This document shows, in pieces, positions 40,901 to 55,400 of a stretch of DNA of 64,000 nucleotides. The stretch is taken from assembly GCF_002443255.2 (NCBI RefSeq), contig NW_019211457.1:41019126-41083125 (forward strand), in the 5' to 3' direction. Made by a program: the position numbers and the translations under genes. The stretch is from Varroa destructor. Lineage: Eukaryota; Arthropoda; Arachnida; Mesostigmata; Varroidae. The first letter of the stretch is position 1. The number at the start of each line of letters is the position of its first letter. Below the pieces are notes generated by a model. That model had not been told where the DNA came from, did no database searches, and worked only from the letters and a program-made list of their open reading frames with translations.

Positions 40901-43900
40901 AATAAACAACACGCAGCTGTATGAGGTAAAACTAGGTGAGGTAGTATTTGGGGTAAGGTAAAGAAATGTAATGTCAAAAACCATATGCCAGATAGCACGC
41001 CGCAAAACCCCGATTCAACTAATTGAATCTCGATCTACATACACATAAACAAAGCGCTAAAATTAGAAGTAGCTTCGGTTTCTGTTGACAAATATGGATT
41101 TATTTATATTATGACAAATATGGAACATATTTTTTCTTGGAACTCCTGAAACAGAAACAGAAAAGCTAATGCAGGCCCACTGATTCGAGGTGGCGGAAAA
41201 CTCGAAACGTATAGCAACGAGGGCTCAACCACAGCGTTGGATTTATAACTTCAGCGCAGATCTAACTTCTGATGAGCCCCACAGGAATCATTTGGTCCTA
41301 TCCGAAACTCGTTTACAGCAGTCCAGCTATTAGTTGTGACAAGCTCAAATTAACATAGACGGTGTTACTCCTACACTGGCGGGCCCGTTGTACGATCAGA
41401 GACACTCTACCAGCAGACATTCGGCAAAGTACTAAATAAATCTGCGTAGTAATAATTGATTACTTGTGTAATTTATTGATCTGGCACTGTGTCATTATAT
41501 AAATGACAATAAATAATTCTTTTAGTTATTCTTTGCGAACTTACCCACTATATATATGTATGTATATATATATGTACATATATATATATGTATATATAGA
41601 TATATAGCTGAATATCCGATGCTATCAAATATATTACATTTTGTAGCAAGGTTTCGTATATTCCTATTGGTATACAGTCTTACGCTTATTTTTCTGAATG
41701 TGGTGAGAAATTCACACTTTTTTATGTATTTGTGTTTTTATTTAAGAATTTATTTGTGTTTCTATTACAACAACAAGCGACAACCCTTTATTGTTTCTAA
41801 ACATCTAATATACAAAATGAATATTCACATGTAAGCTGGTCGTGCAAGGCGTTACTTTCTACCATCATCTGGTTGGATAACATGGGCAAACACCAGGGCC
41901 CTAGTTAGGTTGTAGTGTGATATATATACATATATACATACACGTATAAATGAACCTACCCGCAACGTGCAAGCTGGTGAAAGTGCGTTCCTCGCCGACC
42001 TGGTTGCTAACAATGCAAACGTATCTGCCCGAGTCCCCGGAGCGTACCTTTTGCAGCAGAAGCGAGCCGCCCTTGAGTAGATAACGGTGGCTGGGCAGCG
42101 TTGTCAGACTCTCGCCCACTGCTTTGTACCATCTGAAACGCGATCAGTACCAGGCAGGCGCCAAACGGTGTTCCGAAGTCGTCCGGTCAAGCAGCAAGAA
42201 CGAGAAAGAGGTAGAGAGACCAAGCCAAGCCAAATAACATCAGATCAACAATATCAAAACCTAACAAGACACTATCAACAGAAACCATGCGTGAAAGAAT
42301 GGTCCGTACGCGCGCTCAAACACTCCGGCAGGTAGAAGACCAAAAGAGAAACACTATTCGGTATGACTGAAACCGAGTACAGACTGTGGGCAGGCGTGAT
42401 CTTCTGATCGGACACATGTACACCCACAGGTTCGCAGACGGACTTTGTCACTGCGGCCGATATCAAGCCCGAAAAGGAGAGGGCAAAGAGGCGCAAGACG
42501 CGGACAAGGATGGAATGACAATGGGCAACAATGCCTCTTTCTGTAGCGACTTTCTTTCGACTTAGGCTGTTACTGGACGCCCGTCGCTCGCAGAATACTC
42601 ATCTTAACCTTTCTGTTTACTTGTAGTGTAGGTAACGGACTTGGAGTCTGAAATATCGCGGTGCTAATGAGTTATGTTCGGGTGTACATGATTCTCAGAT
42701 AGTTTCTCTCATAATGCCCTCGGTAGCCTCAGATGTCCGACAGCCGGTAAAGGGATAAGTGATAGGACATTTTATTGGACTCTAAAATGAATATATAGAT
42801 TGGTCGTAAGAGGAGCGGAGAGAGGCTCGAGGAGGTTGGGACGAATGAAAGAAAGACTGACTCTGCCAAGAGGATTTTAGCACTTTTAGAAAACTTTTAG
42901 TAGGTGGCAGATGGTGAGAGATACCGCTGTCTTAGTGGATGTCGGCAAATGGAAGGCGGTTCGGACGATAGACGCAAGAAGTGCAGAATACATAGGTAGT
43001 TATATAAAAGGTGTTAGTCATCTATTGTAAATGCTGATGTTGCGTTCATATACGCTGGTGCCAAAGTTCGCCCTTATGACATGCTTGTAAACGCCGCCAG
43101 TGAAAACATAATAAGTAAGCTAGTGAAAGCTACTGTAGGTAAGCTGGAAAAAACAACGCCTTTTGACAATAAAAAATTGAGTAGATGTGTTTGACGACGC
43201 CACGAAGCTCCATCGTGCCGGTCGCCGATAGCACTGAATAACCTTGGATCTCAGCGTGGAGAACTGGGCTCTTCCTTCAAATCTGAAACCGGGGACGCTG
43301 TGTATTGCTTCATTATATCTACAATGTGCTACTTCGAAGTCCACTTGCATCCGCACGCTCCATAACGAAAAAAAAGGTCTTAGAGGTAGACAGTAGACAT
43401 CCGCGGCCACTGGCCGGAGTCATTCCTAGTACTTGTCGATGACATGAGTGGACCAGACTGTTCTGTCATACTACACTGATCGAACGGAAACCCAGATTCG
43501 GACTGCGACCGCGATACAGGTTTACTTTAGGACAAAGAAAGAACTGGTACATCGGATCGTCATTATTTTGGCCGGACGACCTTTAAGTATTGAACAGAGT
43601 GACCAAAACCTGCGCAAAACGAATGCAGCAGCATAATTTGAAAATGCATATTTGTTTCCTCAAGGAGTATGGTCCCTTATCTAAAAAATATAGTATCCCC
43701 ATTTTACGATGTTTTTGGCACTGGTCATTGATCTTCTGATAATCAATTTTTCTTCACTCATTTAAATTTCGAACTGGTTTAGCCGCTATATCATTTTCTA
43801 CTATTTCGATTTTTATCAATTTTAGTTAAGTCAATTTTTATAATAATAAATATAATAAATAAATAGAAAACTAGTTCAGTGAAATTTAAAACGATCCAGA

Positions 43901-46900
43901 TACACACGAATAAGCCGTTGTGAGCTAAATTTCAAGGGACCGCCGAAATACCTCTAAAATTTCTAAGCCTCAAAGACCTTGTATATCATAAAAATCCAGA
44001 AATCCCTGTACATACAGGATCTTAGTTTCAGTAGGTGTCGTCGTCTGTATAAACTCTAATGGCCTAGCGGATAAGACAAGAAATCGATAAAAAATGCCGG
44101 CGATAAAATGAATGGACCTGCTCTATCAGAGTGTTGGAAAGTACCTTTGTTGAATACGCAGACACCATTGCATTAGCGGTAATAACCCCAGCCTTTGGCG
44201 CTATAGCCGGTAATCATCATACAAACGCCAGCGTCCCTGGTAATTAGCTCCCCTAACCATTGCTATAAACTGGTCAGTTCAAACAACTACAAGAACCATG
44301 ATATCACATGCAGATCAAAAAGCCATCACCGAACGTACGCAAAAAGAAAGCAACGACAAGGAATAAATTGAATACGAAAATAAGCCGACAAGAAAAAGGC
44401 TCCGATGTAATGTAGTAATACTGTTCTACTCACACGTATTTAGGTGACGGATATGCTTGGGCGGCGCAAGGTAATTCGGCGTCTTCGCCAACCTTCGCCA
44501 CAACTGAACCCTTAAAGTCGGTCATCTTCGGGGCAACGTTGATTTTTAGGTCGGTGACGATCAGGCGTCCGTACGAACTCAGCTTCGTTTCACCAGTGAG
44601 TGTGTGCTTCGCAACGCAGCGGAAATTCGTCAGACCATCAGACATTTGTACATTGCGGACATGAAGCTCGCCCGTCGCAAAGATACTGTAGCGTCCGTCT
44701 GAAAGCATTGCCAGATATGCCGAGGGGCGGAAGGAAAGAGGCCAAGGAAATCGTAAAGGATAGGAAAGAGCAGAACGGAAGAGCGAAACATATGGGGGGG
44801 GGTAAGGGAAGCCGCCAAAAAAGACAGATGCCTGGGTTTAGTGCCTTTGTGTGTCGTTGCATCCGTTTGTAGTTGTTTGCCCCGTTACTGCCTAGATGTT
44901 TCTAACCGAGCGGCAGAGTGTTTTCGAGCAGACAAAACCGTTTCGCACCCGCCACTGGACCATAAAATGTGTTCGTAGCTTTCGAAGATCCCATATCTGT
45001 CAATACAGGCTTTAAGTTGTTTTGTGTCGGACCTGCCTTTTTGAACTTCACTGTAGGAAGGAGGTGGAGAACGGCAATTTAAATGTGCGTACGTGTCTGT
45101 CTATACATGTGTTTAATGTGTCTTATTTGCAGTACCGATTTACTTACGCGATAATTAACTGATAAGCTTATTTTCAACTGATTTGACGGAAAGCATATTT
45201 TTACTTAATGTTATTATCTGGAGCGTTGAGATAAAAAAATATGTTAGCTGATTCAGCACCAAGAAATCTACCAATTAGCTAATAATCTGTGCTTTTATAG
45301 GAACGATGTGTGTGTCTAATTGGTATGTTAAGCGGGAACTGAAATAAATAAGAGCTATGCTGGATCTCATTGAATTTTTGCTTTTTTCATTAGGACGCTA
45401 ATTCTTGACGGTATTTGTCTTAATTAAAATGGAAGACGTGAAAGACAACATGATTTGAAAAACTAATAGTTCCATAATAGACTAATAGGCGGGCAATCTG
45501 TTGAATAAAAATGACATTCACTCAGGTTTTTTCAAATCTAGTTGTCAGCTTCGGATCCTGACGAGAGGTAGTCGCGGGCTGATGGACGATTGATGATGCT
45601 AACGACAATGTAGCTAATGTCGTTTTTTACCATCTAAGTGGCAAATTTTTGTATTTATATGTCTATTTTTATAGTGTTACAGTATTTTCAAATATTATAG
45701 CGGCAAATTTCCATGACAGACAGATTTTCCCCCTCAACCGATATTTCGTCACCGTTAAGAGGATACGTCTCTTTTTGGGCTATCTATACATTATTGTGTT
45801 ATATAGAAAGAAGGAAGACATATAAACCACGCACATACATCGTCATTTTAAACGATATGTAAAATATTAACAGCACAAGTGTGAATTTTTTTTACAGGTC
45901 TTTGTAGATTCAGACTAGTGCGAGCCTACAATGATCCCATAAAAAGGACATCAATACTACATCAGGGAAATATTGAGCTAACCCATAAATAGCAAGACTT
46001 CAAACCTGTCTTCAAACCCATATTTCGCCAACATTTCGGTTGATTCCTTGGCCAACAGACAGAGCGGTCGTATGCCGGAATTAGATACAGTTCATTAGAA
46101 CGCTGAATGTCAAAATTTTTACATGTTGGAATTATATTGTTGTCCTTCTGTTTAGGACAATGAATTTCGTTGATACAGCCAAACAAGCCTTAATAATGAA
46201 TCAACAATTGATTTTCATAATTTAAAACGTCTAGATGAACAGAAATTTCGACTAAAAGCCGGAACAGTTGGATGGCCTGCGTTAGATACTGGTTCCTTGC
46301 ATAAAACCTCGTTAAAATCTGGGTGATTTTCATCTGTATAGTCAAATAAGCCTATTGGCATGCCAAAGGAGAGCTAATTTATATGTTAAGCGATCTTATC
46401 AATGACGACGGCGACAATTCGTATATGGTAGAAATATTCACAAGGACAGTGAATAGCCTTTGCCGTAATGTTTATTTATAGCAACATCTGTTTTCAATTT
46501 TCCAGCGCAAACAAAATTTGGCCCATATCGGCCGCGCTTCCGAAGGCATTACTTGATGTTAATGGTCTCGGATCTACTTTCTCGGACAACCTGCCTTTCG
46601 TTGTTACGTGTAACGTTTGCCGTTGGTGGCGAGTGCACATAGAGTAGGCAAAGCATAAGCATGCAATCCTGTTTGAAGATTGCTACTCTAGATCTTCTCG
46701 AGGCTTTTTATATAGCTTTCGTTTACTCCATCTGTTGCTTGTTCGCTAACTTTTGCATCGAGTGGTATCAATACGCTGGAGCCGAACCGCCGGACGTGAG
46801 ACCATTACTTCTTTGTTGTCGCATTACGATCAGGCTAGTGCTGTTATTTCTTTGTCTTCTTTTCTAAAGATTATGCCTTTGTACATGTAACACACCCCAA

Positions 46901-49466
46901 CGCCTTGTCGTGTATGCTATGTCGCGACTGCATTAGCTGGTTAGGCGATCCGTCAGTATCGGAGTTCCGCGTTGCTACGATCTTCAGGGCACGCACTGTC
47001 TTGCCATTCCCTGCCTTTCTGTCGCCACGTTCAGAAGCGACAGTGGGCACAGCTAAAATATCAATATACGGAAGCCATCAATGTGAGGGCCGTATTCAGT
47101 TATTTGCTTGTATGATTATTAGAAATGCCGCTGGCGCGTCTCCTACGCCAACTTTCGTCGCCTCGATTGCTCAATAACGTCTGCTACAGGGAAGGGTTGA
47201 GCCGTCCTCCCACGTTTCACAGCTCTATGGCTGCATACAACAATAAGCAGGTATACATCTCATTTTTGTGTCTCTACATTTGTAGGCGGACTAGATCTGA
47301 CTAGATCTTCTGTGGATATATTCACGGATGCGTCCGCATCTCGTTTCAGAGTTATTCTCGACACAACAGACACTCTCGCTTAGTTTGAGATCCATGAATA
47401 GCTTTGGATCGTAGTCACAAAACAAACGGCCGCGCTCCTTCACGTTCTCACCGGCATTGAATCGAAAGCCTTTGGAAAAACAGTCGCCTTGTACGAGTGT
47501 GTGTGTGTGTGTGTGTCGAGCGGCCATATTGCAGCTCATATTTTCGTAGCAAAAAGGACGTGCGAGAGTGCGTGATAAGGGCAAAGGGTGAAACTGTTCA
47601 GCACGGCTGAAACTAGCGCCTGCGCGTTACTAAAAAAATAACTATTGTATTCTCAAATGTTTGAACACCGCATAAGAGCTTCACTGGATACCCCTTCACG
47701 GGTATCATATATTGTGTTTGCGCGCACACAAATAACGGATGCTTCTTAACTGAAAGGAACTTTAGGAGCTAGGAATATGTGCTATATATGATACGTTCAA
47801 AAAGTAGATAAACGCGGATTAGAAATTCTCGCTCGTTCCCTTTATGTTTGTCCCTTTATCCCTTCTGATGCCTTCCATGCCGTGGGCATTCGTGGCCTTA
47901 TACAGCACGGCCGAATCAGCCTAATACATTGAATACGACCATTAATTGTGCCTAACTACGCCGCAGGTTGAAAAAACCAAGCGATACGCTATAAGCAAGC
48001 TACTTGAGGCGGCTGATGATCTTAAGGCTGTTAATAGTGTTGAGGGTATCGTTACACTATCGTTGTTGTTCTTGTAACTATCGCTAATGCTGTAGCTATA
48101 GGCGGTTCCTAATGCTGCCACTCCCGCCGTGCGTGAAGGCTACGCGGTAAAAGCTGCTCTGTGTCGTCATTTTCGTCATGGCTGTAATCTGCATTCATCT
48201 CCCTGACGACTGGCGCACACTAAGTCGTGCCACTGTTACCGTTGTTGACGTGGGCAGGTTCTCCTGTATGATTCTATTCGCAGGCAATCGATTACCCGCT
48301 AGGTAAACACGGGCGTCAAGACTGTCGTGGTTTTACTGCTGCTGATGCACGCCCAGCCTCGCACCAGCAGAAACAGCAGCAACGGCACAGCCGACAAAAA
48401 CATTCATTTATGTATTTACGTATGCAGTCTTTTTTCTCTATTCCAAAGTAAATACGTATCACCGCAGCGAGCAGCATGGCCGTGGAAGGCCATCAACCGC
48501 GCCGCTGTTGATCCGGTCGCCACCGTCGCCGCCGACTTGTCGCATCGGGGGGTGCTGAGCAGCCTCAGTCGCTTTTCTACGTTTAAGCGAACCGTACAAT
48601 CATTCGCATTGATCGCTAGCTCGCGTTGTCAACGCTGCGCTATTTGCATGGCGTGATCGCGTCCGAGAGCATGAACTGAGAAAGATTCCGCTATACATAC
48701 ACAAATAATTCAAATGAGATCCCGAGGCTTTGATTTTACATACAAGTTGGGTACAAAGAAAGAGAACGATGCCGAGGCGTAAGGGAGATATCAAAGAAGA
48801 CGAGTTCAAGCATACAGAAGTAGAGGAACAGACCTTCCTACTTGTGTTCAAAGACTCCATTTGTTCGTTGCTAGCTGTTCATAAACATAAAGGAAAGAAA
48901 GACTGCGGCTATAACGTGGAGTCTTGCTTTCGCAAGTGGCAAACATAAAGGACTGCGATACTCGATATGTAAATAGAAAGGGTACAGCCAGGACATTTGC
49001 CTTTAGAATGCCTTAAGGCAGGACATACGAGCGATGTACCATTTTCAATGGGTTCCACTTTAGGCGCAATAGGTGGCCTGGCCTGCCATCCAGTGATGAT
49101 GATGTAGTCTCGTACAAATGATGGAACGTGGCAGCGTAAGACAGCGGTATTGCCAGCGATCGTGAATTCGTCGTACACTTGTACTTCGAAGTACTGCTCC
49201 ACAACTGAAAACAATGACAACAAGATATTATTAAACGTCTGATTTGCTATTAAAAAAAACAAATACTTTATTCTATATGATGATATTCAACATTTTTAGT
49301 TAATTAATATATGGCAGTTAATTCCTCGTAAATAGCGGTGACCATATTATATTCTTGGCGGTGAAAGACGGAGTCAAACGTTGGTTCCTATAACAGTTTT
49401 GGTAAGCTTCTGGATAAGCTCAGCTTTCTTGTGGTGTCTCTCGCTATAGAAAGAGACATAGCTGCG

Positions 49467-49498
<32 letters not shown>

Positions 49499-52400
49499 AA
49501 ATGTACGATATCTTGTGTCAATTGCTTATAATAGTAAACTACTATAAGTATATAACTATTTTTGTCACAGCATAATTCAGAATACACGCTGTCTGAGCAT
49601 TTAGTCTTATCCTATTCGGGCCACAATAGTTTCGGGATTGGTTTAAAGAGTTCTATGTACCGCTGCAAAGAATCGGCAAGAGTTAATGTTCTTCCACATT
49701 TTCACGACTCCTTCAGTTTCATTCTAGGATGGACCATTTTTCCTTTTCTAAATACAATTCACGCTCCCAGGCTGGAAGCGTCCGATTACTTGAATAACAG
49801 AACTGCACCATAAGTAGACGTGCGGTAATGCTCGGTGTTGATCTACCAGCTAGTGTATTTCTCCCTTAAATATCCTTTCTATTCGAATGAATGCATTGGC
49901 TTGGCTCCCGACAGTATTTACCAAATGACCCAGTTTTCCTTTCCTCTGATCGAGGCTGCATTTGTCCTAGACGTTTTCATTGGTTTGGTGATGGTCTGTT
50001 GCTCATGGCCTTTTATGTACCAACGGACATAGCAACTGCAGCTTAACGGGAACGAAATAGATGTTTTGTGGATGGCGGCGACGGTCACTGTCATCCGTCA
50101 CGGCCCAAAGACCTTCCTAGCCACAAATTCGAATAGAATGCAGGTTCAACGCTGACTATGCAAAAAGCTAAACCCCGACCAATTTCAATAAACCGCAAGC
50201 CGAAAACAGTGAGCGAAAGGCCGATTTGCAAGACCGAGACGTAGGAAAGAGGCAAGCTTACCAGAGCTCGAATATTAAAGTTCAATGAGCCTGAGTCAAG
50301 CGTATGTATATCATTCTAATATTCGTCCATCCAGTTTTCCTGCTGTTTTTTCATCAAGGACACCGTGATTTCAGCTCGTGAGCGCTTCTTGCGACTAGCC
50401 AATAAAAAGGCAGGAACGTCATCATCTGTGCACCTCGGGCACTTTTAGTTTTACCTGGTGAATTTATTGATTTATAATTTGCCTTCGAGTGAAAACATCT
50501 AATTTTTGTAGAATATCTTATTTTGAGTAGAACACGTTCTATATACTCACGTAACTTTGTTCGGTAGCTGGTTTGCATAACAGCCATATGTAGTACATAT
50601 ATGTACCGGCAAAATATACTCCTCTCACATACAAATATCGGGTTTCCTTTTCTTTCGAGCGCTGCTATGCTGAGGCTAGGAATTTTCTCTTCTGCACCAT
50701 AAAAAGGCAAAAAGAGGCTTGAATGTCTAATACCTGAGTAAATGTTTCAATATCTTTCAAATAGGGTCGTGGTCGAGCGCCACAGTAGGACTAGCATCGT
50801 CTGTTCCAGTGATCCCTGGACCCTAAGTTGGAGGTCTCCGTTAAAATCCTGGTAGCGTCGATGTTTGTCCGCGCATCTTGGACCACTGCTTCCTGCGTCG
50901 AAATCGGCAAGCGCGGAAAGATATTCGATTAAAGCCAACCATAGAAGAAAATGAAGTGCCGTGGCGTACATTGAGGCTGGTTGTATCTAGGTTTTGTATC
51001 ATTGTTACTCGCTGTGTGTTTTAAATTGACTTCTTTTGCTCTCGAAAACTTGCCAGCACAAATTTTGCCCTTGCTAATGCCATGTTACCCTTGGGCAGAG
51101 CATGTTATGGATTTTTGTCTAGAGGCGACTGAGTAAAGTAGACGGTTTTGCCGGAAACTGCCGTCCCTCGGTAGCAGGACAAAGTTTGCCCTCGTAGAAT
51201 CTAAAAGTTTACCAGGGCTCTAGTCTGTATCGTAAAGGAAAAATTGTGGCGCGTCGTTCTGAAGCAGGGACACTGAGTAAACATTAATGTTTAAAGGAAG
51301 ACAAATAAAGTGACAGAAAGATCGTAGAAGAGTAGAAGGAGCCGGCATTAGAAAAGACGTCCTGTAGAAGCGCTCATGCAACCATCACTTTTATTCGGGC
51401 AACCGTGTCGCTTAATCGAAGGTTGGCAGGAAAAAGAAGAGAAGCAATGAGGCAGATCTGCGGGACCGATCTCAGACGCTTAGTGAACGGGCCACATCTC
51501 GCCGCATACACTCGAAAATATACCGTTTATGTATGCAGCTGCGATGCGAATGCATCTAAACAATGAACTCGGTAGAGATGAACGACTGCCCAAGCGTCAC
51601 CATTGAAATAGTTCAAAAAGCTTCCGCGGAAACGACGAGACAGGCCAAGGGAAACCTGTTGCCATAAAAGAAATCGGCTGAGGACCCCAAGAAACGAAGA
51701 AATGGGGTGAAATCCACCGACCATTCCTAAGATGATTGCTACATTTTTTCTGCTGCTACTACCAGCACCGCGTCGCAAGATCCTCTTAGGGAAAACATGG
51801 GAAGAACGCCTGTGAGGTAGGGCCATGGATAGCAATGTCGACTTTTTCGATGTAGCAGTGGCGGCAACGGCCTCACTTGTAAGGCTTAAAGAAGTCTCTG
51901 CACTTCAGCGCTGAGCCTAAGGTTGAACCTCTCTGTAACTACCGGCCCTACTCGACTGTTAGTCTTGCTACCGCTGTGCGTTTGTCGCTGCTAGCAAGGA
52001 GCATACACTGTTCATTGCCTCGTTGGGTCGGGCGGTGGCAGTCTATACCATCAAAGGATACAAGGCTATCTAGCCATGGAGTGCGACAGAGTTCACAGCT
52101 GTGGGGTATGGTACTGTCGTGCTCGCATGGCAGCCCACGGATGGCTGGAGTAATTTATAAAACCGGGAAAACGAGGCAAGACGAAGGTTGAGAGCTATGA
52201 TGGCAGATGGGGAATACGGCGAGCGAGAGATGACGACTTCGTCAACACACCCCCTCCCCCTCCGTGCCAGAGTTAGCACGTTTGCTCCTTGCCTCATCGC
52301 TGGAACGAGACGCACACACGTGCGACAGACAGGCGCTTGAATAGGAACACTGGAAAAAATTTTTGGTTAGTGATCATCTTCCATCGATTTATTGATAACA

Positions 52401-55400
52401 AAAACACCTCTAAAGCCGAACCGAGGTCCAGGCCCAAACCCAAGTTGTGTAAGCAACAAAGAGTCAAGAAGGGCAATGGTAACCGCCGTTGACGTCGCTG
52501 CTGCTGCTGTTGCCAACTACCACACGAATATTGCTGCTCTTCTCCGTCGATATGGATATAGCATTCGAATAGGACAAGCCTGCTAGGGAAAGTGGCAAAC
52601 TCTGTGGAAAGAAGGGGAGGCCATTTTCCCTTTGCTACGAAGATACGAAAGAGTCGGACAGCGTGAGAACACACGACTATTTCATCTCTGCACTCTCTGC
52701 AACTATATTGGTAGTCGTTAATACTGATGAGAATGTATATGGTCGTTGAAACGAGAATAATAATAGCTAAAAAGATATTAGGCGAGATATTGTAAGTCCA
52801 TTGCACATTTGCACCACCAACCAAGTCCATTGCATAGATATATAGCTTCATATTTGCGCATTTGGCACACTCGCGTGTATCAGGAGGAGAAGCATCTTGG
52901 TACAAAGTCGATGCCTTACTTCAAATGCATCTGTTCAGCTAAAAATTCTTAACAGCCTTTTTATTTTTAACGCATCCCAATATCTAATGTCAGGGTGACC
53001 AATTTTTTAAAACGTTACTTCGGAAACGGGAGAAAACATAGCGGCAACCATGTTAAAAATACGGATAATGTTCGCATCAGTTAAGCCTGTATTTGGAACT
53101 GCAGCATTCAGCAGCAGTAGCATGGACTCTAAAATATTCCACGACCGGTGCTCTATGTGCCGTATAGGCGTGTTTTATCAGCTGCCACCAGCGTTTGATG
53201 ATGGTACTCGTCCCAATATCGTCCTTGAATGCTTGGTTAGGTTTGCAAAGAAGGAAAATAGCGTCGTAACGGGACCACCAGAAGGGGTGAAGGGGCTATG
53301 TACCGTCTGTATCCGAAATAGTGTAAAAAACTGCCCGTCACCAATGGTGCGACAGAGATGAGATGGTTGCTATCCCAGGTTAACGCAGGTTGCGCTGGGT
53401 CAGTTGGTATCTGTCGCCACCAGCGACAACGACAATTGACATTAGTATCCGTTGTAGATCTCGGCCGTACGTAGGTTTGAATAAGCACACATAGAAATGA
53501 TTGTGGCGAAAGTGACACCTTGGCGTTTCTCAATGGATTTCAGAGGGTCCCACACTTTGTGATGAGCCAGAGAAAGCATTAAAATCAATTATCTGTGAGG
53601 AGCATCCGTCAGCGAACCGTGACGGCCTGGCATCGCGTAAACTGGCAGCGTACGAAAAGTGCAGGCAGCTGTGAGCAAAGAAGATAATCAAGCGTATTCA
53701 AGTTTATATCTATATACGAAAAGCACAAATATGGGTGTAAGTAACTTGTTTTTGCTAATTGTAGGTTGAACGCTAGACGTATGACTGAATACAATGCGAG
53801 TTTGAGAAGCCATTCTGATTTTAGCATCGATTACATGCCAGAACGCCTATATTATATATATAAAGATAATTGTTTAAGAGTTGATTTACGCGATCGTGCA
53901 AGATTCATTTCTCCAAAAGGCTTCATTTAATGGCATTCGACACCCTTTCGGTCGGTCGACATCGGTGGCACTGCAGCGTAATGATCACTGCATATAGAGT
54001 TCACTCGAGCCTGAATGTTACGCGAATCATTTTGGGTAGTCAGAGTTACTATGTCGCCTTGTGCTCTCTGGGACCCGCCAGAGCAAGGGAAAATAGGGGT
54101 AAAGGAGACCACGACTGCTGCAGGCTGCCGAATGACGCGATGGACCGAACGACGGGTGTTTTACGAACATTTCCCGATATCTTGATGCATTTCCAAGGCG
54201 ATTAGCGCTAGATCGAGATCAAATCTGATGCCAATTCTTCAATTCACTTTGAGGCAGGCTCAGAGTGTTCGCAGTACTCCCTTTTTCCACCATCTTCTCT
54301 CATCAGACTCCGCGCACGATTCACTCGCGATGACCCGGTTTGTCTGGCCGACTGAGCGACTAAGCGGCGTGACCATGGGTGAAGTGTCCCAGACCGTCGG
54401 GTGAGCGGGTTTATATAGTAAGCCGAGCGGTTTTCAGGAGCGGAGTTAAGGTCAGAGCACTAGGCAGAATGTGGGAGGCATAGATTGCGGAGAATGACAG
54501 ACCCCACTCTAACACTCCCACGATCCGGCTTGCCCATTAGCGGCGGGTGGGCGATTGTCTGAATACGCTATTTCACTAAAGACCATCGAATTCAGCCTTG
54601 ATGCGTGAGGTAGATGGTCACCTTCACGTTAAGAACGTGACTTAACACGAACGCAAGTTGACATCGAGCGTTGACTTTCTCACTTGGGTCCAATGTTGAA
54701 TCTCATGACTTCTACCACTCTTTTAGAGATCGGCTAAAACTGCCTTAGTAATCTTCCGATGAAGTCATAGCAGTAGTAGTAGCATAGTGAGGGAACTCAA
54801 GTTGGTAGCAGGCAATCGGCGGGCGTGTTCTCTCTTTCCGTGTCAGGGTCGTTTGGCTCCTTGGTGCCATTTACACAACCGTGTACTGGTGCTGGTAAGT
54901 TTGTGCCTGACGGCCAGCGGAGTCCTGCGGTTGATAGAGGTATTCAATTCGAGATCTGCAGGCGGATAATATACCGCTTCGGGTTTAGATTGCTGCGAAC
55001 TACTTCATGCAAGTCGAGCTAGTCAGGCTGTGCCGCTGCTGCAGCAGCGCGTCAAACGAGGGCCCAGTGATTCAACAAAGTCGGTGGGTTTGCCTGCGAT
55101 GCTCACGGACCCCATCGTCTTTTTTGCCGTCTCCTTGTAGAGGAGGCGTTTGATTTAAAGGAAGGATTCCGTTTTTCAAATCTCCTTTGCCGTCATGTTC
55201 TCGTTTTCAGGAGTGAATGGAAGCTCAGTTTCTTCCTCCCCTTCCCATTCCTCTTCGCCGCTTACCGCTAGTGGTTGTCCAAAAGCCAACTGAGGCGGTG
55301 GTCCAGAGCTGCTTTGAGCAGAACTGAATTCTCAGCTCCGAGTGGTCGGGGATGCGGCCCAGTGGATCGGCGACCTACTTCCATGTTGGCAGCGGCGGCA

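Noticed and set aside
44060..44085. tRNA-Arg-like A box (tggcctagcggataag)
   Set aside because: No B box at the proper distance and no stems; at most a decayed tRNA-derived fragment.
52294..52905. 203-codon minus-strand frame with one hydrophobic stretch and a Gln run
   Set aside because: No known family; a frame of this length is expected by chance about once in a window of this size. The Gln run comes from a short CTG-type repeat.
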